Assembly: GCA_933207985.1 (NCBI GenBank)
Contig: OW240914.1
Coordinates: forward strand, 208,339,777 to 208,403,776
Direction: 5' to 3'
Length of the DNA: 64,000 nucleotides
Origin: Pelobates cultripes
Taxonomy: Eukaryota > Chordata > Amphibia > Anura > Pelobatidae
Part shown: piece by piece, positions 1 through 13,500 of the stretch
Numbering within the stretch: position 1 is the first letter of the stretch
How the letters are laid out: the number at the start of each line of letters is the position of its first letter
The notes under the pieces: generated by a model
What the model was told of the DNA's origin: nothing
Seen by the model: the letters and a program-made list of their open reading frames with translations, nothing else
The model's database searches: none
Translations under genes and position numbers: made by a program

Positions 1-184
1 ATGTCAAAATCATACAAATTGGTACAGTGGTTCAAAAGGTAGTTGGAAATCCCTTTTTGACCAACTGCAAGCATGGCTTGGGTGTGGTAAGCCAATTATC
101 TCCAGCATACAGAAAATATCTCCATTTACAACAACAGTGAAAATACACAATTCCTATCATACTGAACAGAACCCCCACATTAAC

Positions 185-470
185 CTATCCCCAGATAGCT
201 TGGATCTGAGCACTCAATATATCTGCACAGCGCTCAGATCCCACAAACAGAATAAAATCGCCATGGGGTTTAAGTTTAACAAGGGCCATACACAACCCAA
301 TAGAAGTCCATAAGCCCCAAATGCTGTTTTTAAAGTGCCCAATCTCCCAGGGGCCAGAGTCCCAAGGCATGAAGCTGTCAATCAGTCCCCTCCAAAAACC
401 AGTGGCAAGTTCCCTTTCGCCACAGTAAACTCCAGCCAAGTTCAGCTAAATACCAGAGAATCGCTAAAAT
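185..470 (-). repeat. LTR-retroelement-like repeat fragment
   Basis: Two stretches recur elsewhere in the window. The motif ccccagatagcttggatctg near 188 matches the interior of the solo LTR near 3,237, and cctccaaaaaccagtggc near 390 matches sequence near 6,944. This looks like a fragment of the same LTR-retroelement family. Short ORFs here on both strands resemble no protein I know. Orientation is inferred from the better-defined copy at 2.7-3.8 kb. Confidence 0.4.
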
Positions 471-530
471 TCATGCACGGAAAAATGTGGACTTTGCTCA
501 GTCGAATTTTAAATTATTGCTTAATATGAA

Positions 531-2717
531 GTTCCTATATATATTATATGAAAACACCTTACAATAATAATCTAAAATGCATAGATTCTAAGCTTGTTTG
601 AGAAGGGCCTTCTTCCTCTTTTGTCTCTGTTAATTTTTTGATGTCATTTACTTGTCATCAGATATCCCCTATCTATACTTGCAAAATATGTTGGAGCTAT
701 ATAAATGCTAGTAATAATAATATAATAATAAAGCTAAAATTAACAAAATAAATAGTAAACTCAGCAATGAATGAAATGCAGCTTACCTAGTTGATGAATA
801 TTTAAATGTTCCACAGAGCATTAAACTTTTACAAAAATAAATAAATTTTTGACCATAACATTATACCATTTTATTCTTCTTGAAGAACATGCTGTTAAAG
901 TAACATATCCTTTCAGACAGACTATAACTCACTTGCCATCAGAAGGGATTTCATTCTCTCATCAAACTAGAAATTCTCCAAACTCATTTCATAGAACTTA
1001 GTTATTAGTAAACATGCTGTCTACTATGTTTAAATGAAATGCCCTTTCCAGAGAACAGAATGTCTCAACTTATTATCTCCTTAGTTAAATCCAGTTGCAC
1101 AAACGGTGCAAAATGGCAACTTCTAAATTGTAGGTGTCACGTTGTTAACACTTTGTTACCTACAATAACTAACAAATTATCTATTCTGCAGAAGGTTGTT
1201 AACAAGCACAGGAATGCAGCATGTACAATTTATCCTATTTTCATAAGTGTATTCTTACAGAAGTCTCTGGCAGTGAATCAAAAAACCCTAAGCGCCACTT
1301 TTCTTTCCCCCATATCTTCATGTCTCCCAGATGAGCTAAGCACCTTGTAGCTAGTGAGGGTAAGCCTAGCAAGAAGGCCTTATTTAGCCATGGACATGTT
1401 TTCTGAAGTCCAACACTTTAAAAGTTAACACAGATTAACTAGAAAAGAGCATGCTTCAAGAACATTATGGGTCAGCATATGGTTCAGAGAAGTTCTCAAT
1501 AAAACAAAATTAAATGATTACATAAAAAAAGAGATAAAATATACCAAAAAAAAGGCAAAAAACAAAATGGCTTAAATAGGTCCAACCAGTGCTCGAGTTT
1601 TGTCAACAACCCAAGAATAAAAAATGAAAACCATACTGTAATGGATGTTATGTTTGGTTTACATGCAACTAACTCTATGGTTTATTCTCTATTGCACGTG
1701 TTTCCTGTTGGGGTGTGTACTTCTTTGCTGTATCTCCTGAAACATGGCTGCTATACACTAATAGCTTGCAGTGTATTTATTTATATCACCTAATATACAT
1801 ACCAAAAGAAGGATGTACTTAGTACATTTTATATATACACTTCATTAGACATTACCAAACATGCATACAAAACCTTATCAATGGCAAATTCTTTAGTTTC
1901 CTCAGTTATACAAAATACAGAGAAAGAAAACATAAAAAATTGTATTGCGCAGATCATTAAGATTTCACTATTTAGTTCTCTTGTATTGGCATTAAATTAG
2001 GTAAAATAGATTGGCGGAGAGGTGATAGAGTTATGAAATTTAGACAAAGAGAGGGTTACTCGATTCATTATCTTAGAACGTTACATCCCAATGGTCTGAA
2101 TGTGGATTCTGATATTGTTTGCTTTTTGCAGTTTAATTTAATTTTAGTTATTTATTATTTTCATTATTTTTTATTTATCAATTTTCTTTTCTTTTTTAAC
2201 ATATTTCTTCCTTTTTATGTATTTTTTTTTTAGTTATTTGTATACATATATATTTCCATTTCTTTTTCTAAACATATTTTTATGGTAGTTTTTTCATTTG
2301 TTTAATTTCTATATTGTGAACATTTTTCCTCATTTATCCACATTTTTATTTATGTATTTCCAGTAGCTTCCATTTGTCAGGTTTTTTTTTCGATGATATT
2401 TGCACACCTTAGTTAATCTTTCCCCTGTTCCAGCAAGCTGTCAGTTTTATATAGCTGTTTATATGCCATCTAAATGTATAAGGTTGTTTCTATTAGCATT
2501 GAAGTACTTGTCTTTGTATTGAGGAATATGCTACGTATTTCCCCTTCACCACAAATTTGCTGCTCCTCACAAATTGTGGCAGAGGGATTGAGATTGTGTC
2601 TACTGATTTAACATCTGCTTGGAAATGCAATTCAATAAATATTTTTCCATTTATAAGTGTTATTTGACTATTGTGGCCCTATATGTGCCTTTTCTCTGCA
2701 TGCTTATTTGGTTTATG
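531..2717. other. AT-rich stretch without recognisable gene
   Basis: No coding region or RNA gene is supportable here. The longest ORFs are about 100 codons, lack recognisable domains and are typical of chance ORFs. From 2,130 to 2,400 the plus strand is strongly T-rich, which explains the hydrophobic 66-codon ORF ending near 2,233. No internal repeat structure was noticed. Confidence 0.5.
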
Positions 2718-2722
2718 GACCT

Positions 2723-3806
2723 CGTTACGGTATAACCCGGTGTAGTGAGGGTTAATACCAATTAAGGGATTCACCTTTACAAGGGAACAGCAGCTCACGA
2801 ACACTCGAACCCACGGAATGGGAAGCATACGAAATCCTTCACTCCTGGAATAGGAAAAAGAATACTCCACAGTAGCAATCCCCCCAATCACGAGACCAAG
2901 CTCCGTATTGAGGGTAATACAGGATTCTGATTTATTGAGGGCTACCTGCCCTGTATTTATGCAGGTCTCCCACCTGGTGGACACTCCCCTAGGGGACCAG
3001 TTGGGAGACTGTGACAAGGGACAGACACGTATCAAAGACAGACATACAAGGGGTAAAACATTCCCAGGATACACTGCGTTCCCGCCTCTCTGTCCTGGGG
3101 ATAATTGGGAAGTAATTCAATTATCTCCCAGGACAGAGGCAAATCGCCATTACCCACGAGGTGACAACAGGAGAGAGAAATGCAATAAAATACACAATGG
3201 CACGAATGATACATAAAACATATACGTGCAACACATCCCCAGATAGCTTAGGTCTGGGCGCACATTATTACTGAATGGTGCTTAGGCCACACACATACAG
3301 TTCAATTGCCATGGAGCCAAAGTCTTTTATTACATGAATAGGCTCCATGGCATAGCTATCTGGGTACAACATTCACTAAATACAAAGTCCCGATTGCTCC
3401 GGCATTCGGCAATACAACCGGAGCTAGAAGCAGGGAAGTCTGGTGGCTAAGCAGTGTTCGTGAGTAAAAGTGTCAGTTTTGAGTTCACCGAGGCTGGGCT
3501 GAACATCGCTGGCTGTCTGGGAGCTGTAGAATGCCGCCACCGTGCGGCCGCCATGTGTAACCGCGACCACCCGGTAACAGTCAATTAAGCTGCGGTTAAC
3601 CGCAGCTACTGGGTGGTCAATTGATGGCACACGCTAGCTACGGGGAGGTCAATTGGCGGCACATGCCAGCTTCCCGGTGGTCCCGCCTTCATGCGTCTTT
3701 CGGGAAAGAACAAGGGAACACACAGGGACTTTACGGGCAAGGAGATAACAGAACAGACGAACGGAGGGAGAATAAACACAATCCACAGGCAGACGGTTCT
3801 GTCACA
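2723..3806 (-). mobile_element. Solo LTR (Ty3/Gypsy-like) with 5-bp target duplication
   Basis: The 1,084-bp block is flanked by the direct repeat gacct at 2,718-2,722 and 3,807-3,811, the 5-bp duplication expected of LTR-element integration. Read on the minus strand it starts TGTGACAGAACC, a classic TG start. It ends CCGTAACG, where a terminal CA has probably become CG by a single substitution. A minus-strand AATAAA lies at 3,326-3,331. No gag or pol sequence is present between the duplications, so a solo LTR left by LTR-LTR recombination is the simplest reading. Assignment to Gypsy is from general appearance only. Confidence 0.72.
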
Positions 3807-3811
3807 GACCT

Positions 3812-4206
3812 GAAAATCCTGTTTATTTAAGCAGCTATCACTGTATGAAAAGTGCTGCCTACAGTGTCTAATATTCAGTAGATATTGTATGGAAAGTGCT
3901 GGCCAAGGAATTTGGTGACATGCCTTTACACTTTTTACATTGTGAGTGTATTGTCAGGGTATTTATATCGGCAGACATCTTGTGCTATGATAGAAATTAA
4001 AAGTGTATATTCTGAGTCACTCTGAACAGACCAGACTCCATTTTGTTATTTTCAAATTAGACACAAAATTTCTATCCTAAATATCCCCACAGTATTCATG
4101 GTACCACTTATAATTTCCATTTAGCCATCTCACCCTATGATATATTTTGCTGTTGTTTATAAACATATGCTGTTTATATATTAAATTTTTTTACATTTTT
4201 AATATA

Positions 4207-4241
<35 letters not shown>

Positions 4242-5625
4242 ATGTATGTATGTATGTAAAATTCTGGTTAGGGGACATGTTACCCCCTGAAAGTAGAGAT
4301 TGGCTGACATGAAAAAAGTATATTTTGGATTTTTAATTTTAAGAAATGTAATTCACATGTAAGTAAAAAATAAAGGACACATAGTCTTAAATATGATATA
4401 AATCAAGAGATTACAATAACTAAACAACTCTATTACCATGTACCAATTACATGAATCAATTATTTTATCCTTTAAAACTAGTCTACACATTTGTTTAACT
4501 ACAGTGATAAGCTGACATTATGTATTTATACAAATAATGAAATAATGAAACCTGTACACAAGCAATTAAGTATTTAACAGGATGCTCAGTTTTAAATCAT
4601 TAACATAGAAAATTAAAAAGCAATCATCACAAAACAGGAAATAATTGACTTTTACATTAGAAAAACATTTTTGGTAATTTAAAATTCATTACTGAATTCC
4701 ATTTCAGGCCAAGGAATAAACTACCAATGTGGGTGTTCTCAACAATTGATTGTCAAACAGCTTGTGTAAAGATGGAAGGTTCATATTGATTAATTAATCC
4801 ATGTTTCTTTCTTATACAGGAGAGAGTGGTAAAGAAAGTCAGCTGTGGTATTTCGGGGGCATATGTTAATCCCAGCAATGGGAGCTCATACGTTCCTTTT
4901 TCTAAGTCAATCAAATGAGTACCATTAAGTTGAGTACCCTTCACAGTACTCGTAGCAAAGAGACAGCTAGCACCAACAGCTAGACAGCCAATGGATGCTT
5001 ATATTAAGTATAGATGGGGGTAGATGGCTCACTAGTAGTCCAACAGGGAGAGGGCACATTCACTCTAACCCCATCTGGGGACCAGGCATCCTTCTTGAAA
5101 CATATGAACCTGCCTGTCTCCACCATGACAGAAGCCCATAGAGCAAAGAAAAGCACTAAGCGATAAATTCCTCAACACACAGTAGGTGCATTATCATTTA
5201 CGCACTAGCCGAAGTAATACTACCTTTGGTTAAAATGCCACACAAGGCTTAGCTTCCAGAATGCACAATAACATATAATAACATATGACAACACAGGTTA
5301 GTTCCAAGGGGGAACTCCCATATATATGTATTTGTTGCTTTACGTTTATAGATCGCCTACAGCAGTTATTTTGTTTTACCCTCCCACAATTGCGCTGCTG
5401 CTTCATGTTCACCCATACCAAGTGGATGGAGAGATGTCTGACAGGGAGCAGTTAATCCTAGCACATACATGATGCATAAATTGTTATCTCTCTGTGTAAC
5501 CCAATAAATTGCATTTATTCAGTATATGCCTCATATATGCCATTTCTGTAACAATGTTGTGACATTACCTTCAAGATACTGTGAACAGTTGTATTTTGTG
5601 TACAAAAACTCAAATAAAATACAAA
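3812..5625. other. No gene seen; AT-rich, possible LINE 3' tail at the end
   Basis: No supportable coding region occurs here. A (TATATG)n microsatellite sits at 4,199-4,258. Near 5,127 a short reading frame (MTEAHRAKKSTKR) might be the ORF1 N-terminus of the LINE that resumes at 5,638, but it is too short to prove. The stretch ends in AATAAA (5,613) and an A-run, suggesting the polyadenylated 3' tail of a retroposed insertion. Confidence 0.4.
4199..4258. repeat. TATATG/TATG microsatellite
   Basis: Directly visible simple repeat of tatatg units grading into tatg units. Confidence 0.95.
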
Positions 5626-5637
5626 TAAAAAAAAAAA
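5200..5637 (+). mobile_element. Possible polyadenylated retroposon 3' tail
   Basis: The block ends with aataaaatacaaataaaa followed by an A-run at about 5,627-5,637, immediately before the L1 ORF1 homology begins. This is the usual look of a LINE or SINE 3' end. No RT domain and no clear target duplication were found, so class and left boundary are uncertain. Confidence 0.3.
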
Positions 5638-6200
5638 GAAAGGTGGACCTCCAGGACAGGGCCCACAGAAACAACATCCAACTGTGGCATACCTGAAGAA
5701 ATCAAAATACCTGAGTTGAAAGAATAGGTTACACAGCTGTTCCACGCTCTACTAAAATGGGTGACGGACCCAGACCTACACCTGTATAGGTTACATAGGC
5801 TTGCAAAACCGTGGAGCCTACCAGCAACGGTACCCAGCGACACGATTGTCCGAGTACACTTCTACCACAGTGAAGGAAAGATTTATGATGTCAGCTCGAG
5901 ACCCACGAGGCCTGGAAGATCACTTTGCAGAAGTTCAACTGTATGCGGACCTATCCCCAGCCATGATGACGTAAAGGAGAGCGCTTGCCCCCATCACCAA
6001 AGCTCTGAGAGAAGCCTCTGTGCCATCCAAATGGGGCTTTCCGACCCGCCTGATTATGCTCACCCCAGAAGAGGGACAGAGAATGCTAGAGTAATGCAAC
6101 ATCCACTTACTACAGCTGGCATCCCACACCAAACCAGCACTAGCCCAGTGACTGGAGACTGGCACCGGGTTATCACAGCTAAGTGAAGGCCTAATTTGGT
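5638..6200 (+). pseudogene. L1-type LINE ORF1 fragment (RNA-binding protein, degenerate)
   Basis: Conceptual translation across frameshifts gives the ORF1p RRM region of amphibian L1s: an LxDRAHRNNI block at about 5,650, a RLHRLAKPWSLP block at 5,785-5,825, then DTIVRVHFYH at 5,842-5,871. A C-terminal-domain-like segment follows (MxxRxLAPITKALREA and WGFP at about 5,960-6,040). ORF1p binds LINE RNA as a chaperone in the retrotransposition complex. At least two frameshifts and two stops break the frame. The N-terminal coiled coil is not visible. ORF2 of what may be the same element resumes near 7,350, after unrelated sequence. Confidence 0.75.
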
Positions 6201-6240
6201 CTTAATGACAAAGTTATCTACTCTGGGCAAACTACTGTAA

Positions 6241-6903
6241 TGTTACCTGTTGTAATATTTACTTACTTTTATAGGCTAGTGTAAAGGTTTGACCCCACAA
6301 AAGTTATATCCCCTAATAGCCCCGATCTGGGGGACCAACATATCCAAAGATCACACAGAAGTCACATTTTGACCGACCGCATCCGAGGCTCCTGTCCAAA
6401 ACAGTTCCATGAAAACAGGCTGTGTGGTCGGTCTATTTTGGGAATACATGAAACAGTTCAAATATCGAATGTAGAAGTTCATATGGGCACTTAGTCTATG
6501 TCTCTGGTTCGGAAGTGTGTTTCTACCGAACGCCGCTCTTCTCATACGAATGCAAATAAATGTAGGAAAGCATGGAAGTCCAAGAGGTATTCACGCCGAG
6601 TGTCTGATTATAGTTCCATGCACTCGACGACCAAACACCGTTGTATGTGTTCGCGGTTAAAGATGGCCGCCGTCACTTGTTCGTATGTTGAACGGCATCC
6701 ACCCAGCCGTTCGCCAATTAAGTTGCGGTTACATGTGTATCAGGGAGGTTAATAGGTTGCCCACCCCACTTTCGGGTGGTCTGACAGTTCGTTCGCTTGT
6801 TCGGTATACGAACACAAACCCCTAATCTGTTTGGTAAGCTCCATGTACCGAACCATGTAAGTCATAAAGGCACGAACAGTACCTTTAGCCAGAGTTTATC
6901 ACA
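6241..6903 (-). repeat. Second LTR-like copy related to the 2.7-3.8 kb solo LTR
   Basis: Edges tgttac (left) and tatcaca (right) resemble the edges of the 2,723-3,806 LTR. Shared interior features include a gatctggg block near 6,325, gatggccgcc near 6,663 and gtggtctgacagttcg near 6,776. No matching 5-bp duplication flanks it (tgtaa against gtggc), so boundaries are tentative and it may be part of a longer decayed element. It separates ORF1 and ORF2 fragments of an L1-type LINE. Confidence 0.45.
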
Positions 6904-7345
6904 GTGGCCATAGTCCTGGGGCAAAAGCTAATCAAGCGGGCACCTCCAAAAAACAGTGGCGAGGTTAGTCAGAGGATGCCAGAGGTCAGGATAAACGATG
7001 AGATAAACCAAGATCAGGAGCCGTCTGGAGAACACTGGATCATGATCACAAATACAGGAACCAGAGTCAATGAACTGACACTCAAAGAGAGGCAGTGTTT
7101 ATACCTGGCTGATTCGGCATCTGCTTCAGGTGGACTGAGATAGACAGGAGCAGCCACAGGAAAAGTCCTAGTGTCTAGTGCTGGAGACATAGCCAGGTAG
7201 AACATGGCTAGAAATACTCAGAGGAATAGGAGCTGCTGTGGCTTAAAGGCAGTAAAGCAGGCCCAGGACCGCAAAGTACCCAAGTCCCTGCTGGGCACTT
7301 CTGGGGAGACCACGTCTGGCCGTCAGGATGTCATGGTGACAATAC
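6904..7345. repeat. Unclassified interspersed repeat between LTR-like block and LINE ORF2
   Basis: The segment cacctccaaaaaacagtggc near 6,942 matches the copy near 390, which ties this block to the LTR family. The remainder (atcaggagccgtctggagaa and following) has the style of frog interspersed repeats but no recognisable protein. Confidence 0.35.
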
Positions 7346-7349
7346 CAAC

Positions 7350-10300
7350 TTTCTATTAGACGCCCAGTTAGATACATCAACGGTAGCAACATCTACTGAA
7401 ACTAGTAGAGAAACCGTAGCGAGAGGTATTAATAAAATTCTCTTAGTGCAAGGGTCTAGAGACCTATGAAGGGTCACTCACCCTGAAGAAAAATATTTCT
7501 CATTCCACTTCACTGTACACAACTCGTACTCGTGGATAGACCGGTTCCTGATACCTACCTTGCAACTAAGCAATGTGGTCAACACTACAGTAGATATCAT
7601 AACAAAGTCAGATCACGCCTCAATAATACTCCATTTGAACAAACAATTCATTAAGGGCTCATGGTGGCTTAATGAACACCTACTTACAGACCTGGTAATT
7701 TTGAAAGGATGTTCACCAAGAACTTGAAACTTATTTAGAACTAAATAAACACCCTGAAACATCAATGGAAAACATATGGCTAGCACACAAGGCTTTTATT
7801 AGAGGGGTATTCTTTAAACATGCTGGCAGTATCAATAAATAACTCCTCACCAAATATTTAAACCTCACTAAACGAGTTACTAAATTAAATATGATGAACA
7901 AAACTGAACCCCTAGCCACACATCTCCAAGAGATTATAGATATTAAATCCAATTGCAAGAACTAGAATTAGCCAAAACAAACTTTCTATTGAGGAGACTA
8001 AAATCTAAATTTTTTGAGCAAGGCAATATAGCGGGAAAACTTCTAGCAGCCAGGATTAAAAAGAGAAACGTAGCCACTAAGATAGCCCATATTTATAACT
8101 CAGAGGCCCAAAAAATTGTCATTCCCGACCTATTAGTACAAGAGTTTGCGCAATTCTATCATAAACTCTATAATCTCAAAGATGAAACTAACATCACCAA
8201 CGCAGCAACGAATCCATGATTTTCTAAAAGATATTCCATTAAGATCTTTGCCTGAATCAAAAATATCCAAACTACTTCGACCAATCTCTGCAAAGGAAAT
8301 ACACCACCTTCTTAAACTTTTCCGAAACACCAAATCTCCGAACCATTTATTACAAAACGTTCCCAAATGAGCTTGTCCCGCATCTGCTTTGTTTATTCAA
8401 TTATAGCTTCAAACAAGGCACACTACTGAAAGAAATGCTACAAGCTTATATTGTTACATTACCGAAACCTGAAAAAAAGATTACTGTCTGTGCTAATTTT
8501 CATCCCATATCCCTATTAAACATACACTAAACTCTATGCAAAAATCCTTGCACTCAGAATTAAAGACCTACTTTCTAACATTACAGCCAATCAGGATTCA
8601 TCCAAGGAGTTACAAAGCTCAGATAATTCCAGATTCCCATTAAATGTTATAGATCATCTTAATACCAATACAGACAAAGGCTTATTACTGGATTTAGATG
8701 CCAAAAAGGCCTTTGATAATCTCAATTGGCTTTATATGCAATATGTTCTTGAAAAATTTGGGTTATTTCCAGAATTATTCAGACGGTAATGGCGCTGTGG
8801 CCCTCTCCCCACTACTTTTTATTTTATGTTTAAAGCCATTGGCACAAGCTGTGAGATAAAACCAGAATATCCATGGGGTTAATATAAATGATCAACAACA
8901 TAAGCTGCCACTGTTTACGGATGACGTGATGTTGACACTAACGCAACCAAATATTTCCCTTCCTAATCTCATGCCCCTACTAGAAACCTTTGGTTCCTTC
9001 TCCTACTACAAACTCAATACAGCCAAGACACAGGCTTTACCAATGAATACCCGAGCAACAAAGTTGAAGCATTAAGAGGCACATTTAACTTTGACTAGAG
9101 AACAAAATTGGAGACTTATCTGGGGGTGCGAGTCACGAAATCCATATCAACAATATACAAACAAAATCACGTTCCTTTGTGAGAGACACTTTGCAGGGAA
9201 TTGGATACCTGGAAAGATACCATGATCTCATGGGCAGGACGCATCAACGCGCTAAACATGATGTCCCTACCAAAGCTCGTATTTCTATTCCGCATGTTAC
9301 CTATTGAGATTCCCTTAGCTTTCTGTAATAAAGCTCAATCCATCTTTGCCAATTTTATTTGGTAGAATAAAAGAGCAAGGATAGCAAAAAGTACACTGCA
9401 CAGACCTTTGAAACTGGCGGGAATGGGGGATGCCTCATATAGCAAGCTACCGACTGGCCACTTTGGTAGCACAGGCAGTTAACCTACACACACCTAGGGA
9501 GAACATATTTTGGGTAGACATGGAGCGCACACAAATGTCTACTCATGCACTTTTTACATATATGGGGACCCCACCATTTATATGCGAAAAAACTATTACC
9601 CTTTTTCACACCACGAAAAGAACAGTTCAGGCCTGGGACAAAACTAGATCCCCACTCCACAACCCTCTTAAATTTCACAGACTAGCCCCGCTGAAAACTC
9701 TGCTCACAGTTTTCCCCTGGCTCACGGTTACCCTGTGGGAACAAGCAGGAATCACTACAATTTCTCAATTCCAAGAAGGCAACAAAATAATTCAATTTGC
9801 AAATCTACAACAGACTTATAAACTATCCCCAAGACTTATCTTCAGATACCTACAAATTAAAAGCATACTACTGGACCATATAGACATTCCCATTAAGGAA
9901 GACCCTTTGAACAAAAAGTTCAACTCCCTTTAAACCTAAATTATTATCTTTATGTTATGGCTCTGTATCTAACGACTCACAGGCCCATGCTCTCCCATTC
10001 ATGACACAATGGGAAAAGGAAAGTGGGAAGACTCTGAGTCCAGAAAAATTGACTAAACTGATGAATGCTTTGATGGGGCAGACCACATGTTTTTCACACA
10101 CGGAAGCCCACAAGAAGCCAATGTACAGGTGGTATCTGACCCCAGATAAACTAAACAAAATATACCCTGACTCATCTGAGAACTGCTGGAGGTGCAACAA
10201 CAAAAAGGGCACGATGCTCCATATATGGTGGGGATGCAAGCTTATACAACCGCTATGGCTAACAGTTGTCAAAATACTTAGAAACATGTGCATCACACCC

Positions 10301-10480
10301 ACATTCAAAACATGTCTATGGCTAGATTTACCCCACACTGGTCATATTACGAGAAGGCAATAGTCTCACAGGTGATCCAAGCGGCTAGGGCCCTCATTGC
10401 ACTTAACTGGAAATCAAGTACATGCCCTTCTGAACCAAGCTTGATAGATAAAATAACACTACCACGTAACCACAGACTGA
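7350..10480 (+). pseudogene. L1-type LINE ORF2 (endonuclease C-term, RT, C-terminal region), 5'-truncated and mutated
   Basis: Several frames together rebuild an L1 ORF2. The end of the APE-type endonuclease (YSWIDRF...SDHASI...WWLNEHLL) lies at 7,480-7,690. A linker with FxxFYxxLYNLK lies at 7,950-8,180, an RT start (ISAKEIHHLL) at 8,283-8,340, and RT blocks (LPKP, AKKAFD, LSPLLF) at 8,455-8,835. Near 8,906-8,925 the catalytic FADD motif reads FTDD. A thumb-like segment follows (MxSLPKLVFLFRMLPI) at 9,255-9,312. A C-terminal region with Cx2C and HIWWGC-type spacing falls at 10,180-10,245. ORF2p nicks DNA and reverse-transcribes LINE RNA. Roughly 60 residues between the FGLFPELF and LSPLLF blocks are missing near 8,788. 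With frameshifts, stops and the FTDD change, this copy is dead. Confidence 0.85.
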
Positions 10481-10599
10481 CACATCACCCTACACTCTTG
10501 TCTTTTCCTTTCCATCTCCTTTCTTTCTTTCTTGGGTGTACACTTTATTCAATTGAGTTATCCATTTCATGGTTAAGGAGTCTTATGGCTCTCTGTTAA

Positions 10600-13500
10600 A
10601 TACATTTTCTTGATTTTTCCTTTGATATGGGGGTACATGAGTACTACAACAATAAGAAAGAGGTGCCAATATAAGTAGGAGTATCATGACACACCTGGGT
10701 CTATCCTCTATCAGCTGGGGCCATTTTAGTGGCCCCAGACTGACGGATGCACTCAGTGTAACATGCAGCTCTTTAAATTGTATTTTAAATTCATAAAAAT
10801 GGCAATGCAGTGTGAGATGTGTTAAATCCGTGCCCACACCAGGACACACAGATATCAAAGGATGCTTGGGGCTCCCCTCTGTCAGCCAGTGCCCTTTTTA
10901 CTGACCAATTAGCTGACTGTTAGTGCTGTATACAGACCTTCAGTCACAGTCATTCTAGGGCTACAGGCTGCCCCAGAGCCTGTCAAGATCTCCCTGCATG
11001 TTCAAAAGCTGTGATTGTGATTGCTGCTGTGTTTTTCCAGCTGTCCACCACCTATCACATGTAATCAGATGGTGAAGCATGCTTCATTGAGTAATACAGG
11101 AAAATGTTTCGGTAATACTGAAAAAGTCAGTAGATAGCAGCAACATACTACTCTCTATTGTTTTGACTAGGAACCCCATCTGCTGACCTCAGTACTGATA
11201 TTAGCAGAGGGTTTCCTTAGGGTTAGCTGTAGTTTAAGGGTAAGAATAGTGATAGGGGAAGGGTAGGGTAAAGTTACAATAAGTGTAAGATAAGTGTAAA
11301 GGTTAGCTGTAGGGTTATGGTTAGTGTAGGAATAGTGTTAGGGTAAGGGTTAATTTTGGTTTTGAATGAATTCTGTTTTAGGGTTAGGGATAGTGTAAGA
11401 ATATGTGTAAGGTTAGGGTAGGTATATGGTTAGTGTAAGCATAGTGTAAGGGGTATGGTTGGTGTAGTGTTGTGGGGAGTTGCTAACTTCCAAAATTAGT
11501 TTAGATCTTGAATCTTAGATTTCGATTTGATTTAGAACCTTAACATACTAGGTATTTAACAATACCGACTGATAGGTGAATTTAGTAGCATTGGATGTGT
11601 AAAAATTATTATAAGCAAAAAAGATATACCCTTAAATCATAGTGGAACAAACACATAGCCAAATGATAGGTTTTGTTTTGTTTCACCTTCATCCTTATGG
11701 GGCTATCGTGTTTTTAAAGTGTTTGAGAGAGTTTTCATCACATATATTTTCAACTGTTTTTTTTTTTTCAGAAAATTATATTTCAAAAGATCACAAAACT
11801 TACAGCTGTTGCAAAAAGTGTCAGAAAGATTGATACATGCATTGCTTTGGAGATAATTTGGCATATGTTGAAAAATGTCTGTAGTGTGCAAAAAGAAGCA
11901 ACAAATGAAAGAAAATTTGCCAGATTTAATAAACTGTGCCATAAAATCTATGGAAACTGCTAGAATTTACTATCATGATAACCATCAGTTTTTAATTAGT
12001 GCTTTTTCCAATATACCAGATTTTTTTATAATTATGAACACCAGACAGTGTCAGGTACCAGTGAGAAAAAAATAAAATGTAAACACAAAGTGTATTAAAT
12101 AAATGTATATACCATTCATAACCATAATCCAATATGGACCCAATAATAATGGAGATGCAAAACATATAACAGAAACATAAGACATGAGACTGCGGCACAG
12201 TTTATTCATTACATTAATAAAAATCCCATATAAATAATACAAAAATAACTCAGAAACAGTATTTAACATAGAAAATTATTTGCAAAAAGACTGAAGATGT
12301 GCAGGACAGCTATGGGTACAAGGTTTGCCACTAGTCATGCCAATAGTTTTGATGGATGACTGGTTGACTAGTTTAGATGGCTTTAGTTCGATTGCTTTAT
12401 TTGATATGTCAATTCTATTGATTTTGTGTTGAAATGTATGGTAGAAGTTGGGGAACATGTTATCAATTTTTTTTTATTTGTTATTTTTATTGAAGGAGTA
12501 AAAGTATACAACAGAGTTTATTTCAAAACAACAGCTGGAAATATCTTTATTGAAAATTCTAGTTTCCCCCATGTCATGGATTTAATAAAGAGAGAGGATT
12601 TGTAATCCTTTAAGAGTAGAGGTAATTGTCGAAGTTCTAAATAAAAACAAATATAGAATTTATGCTAAGTGTTTGTTCCACCGTCATTTAAGGGCTTCTC
12701 TTTAAGTGTCCATACATATATTTTATATTGATTTTTAAAGTGTAGAAAATACTAAATTTTAATATCCTATATGTATACCTAAAAAAACATTAAGCATGAA
12801 TAAAATGTTACAAACTGGAAGAAATAGGAAACAAATGCATTTATTCACATTTTTACGTCTATTAATTTTTTACCCATTAAATGAAACTAAATATATAGAG
12901 CCTAAAATAGATTCACATATCTGTCCTGGTATTAAAATGCCTAGGATATCTAGTAGTGCTAAGGGTAGTGGTAAGGTTAGAGTTAAGGGTAGGGTAGGGT
13001 TAGATTTAGAGGCATAGTAGAGTAAATTTCTATGATTTCTGTAGTATTGAAAGTTTTTCCCGTTACACATAAGTCTATTTAGCTATACATGTAGTTGTGG
13101 CAGATCTGCAATCAGCAGTTATAGACTGCACATTGACATGATCGTGTGACCATCTGAAAGATTGTTAGGGCATATTCTAGGAACCATGCTCAAAAGGAAA
13201 ACAATATTTTGTATACTGTAGAAACATCCATAAAAGTCACCTTTTCATTTTCTGTATCAGGGCTCTGAACATCTGGTACATATTATGACAACATCAGTGA
13301 ATTTTTATTGTAGTGGTTGGGGTAATTTGGTAGGAAATATATGCCATATAAGGAAATTATAATTACAAAAAATTTCTGAGTTAAACACATAGTTAGAAAA
13401 AAATATTTTCTAGAGGTGCATTGTTGGAAATACACTGAAAAACATTTTAAACTACAATTTATATATTTTTATGTTACACAAAATTTACATTTCTGCATGT

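Noticed and set aside
6241..6903. Second solo LTR with its own target duplication
   Set aside because: The flanking pentamers (tgtaa and gtggc) do not match, so I kept it only as a related repeat.
11170..11480. Interstitial telomeric repeat
   Set aside because: gggttag occurs but perfect TTAGGG tandem units are too few; degenerate low-complexity repeat is the safer call.
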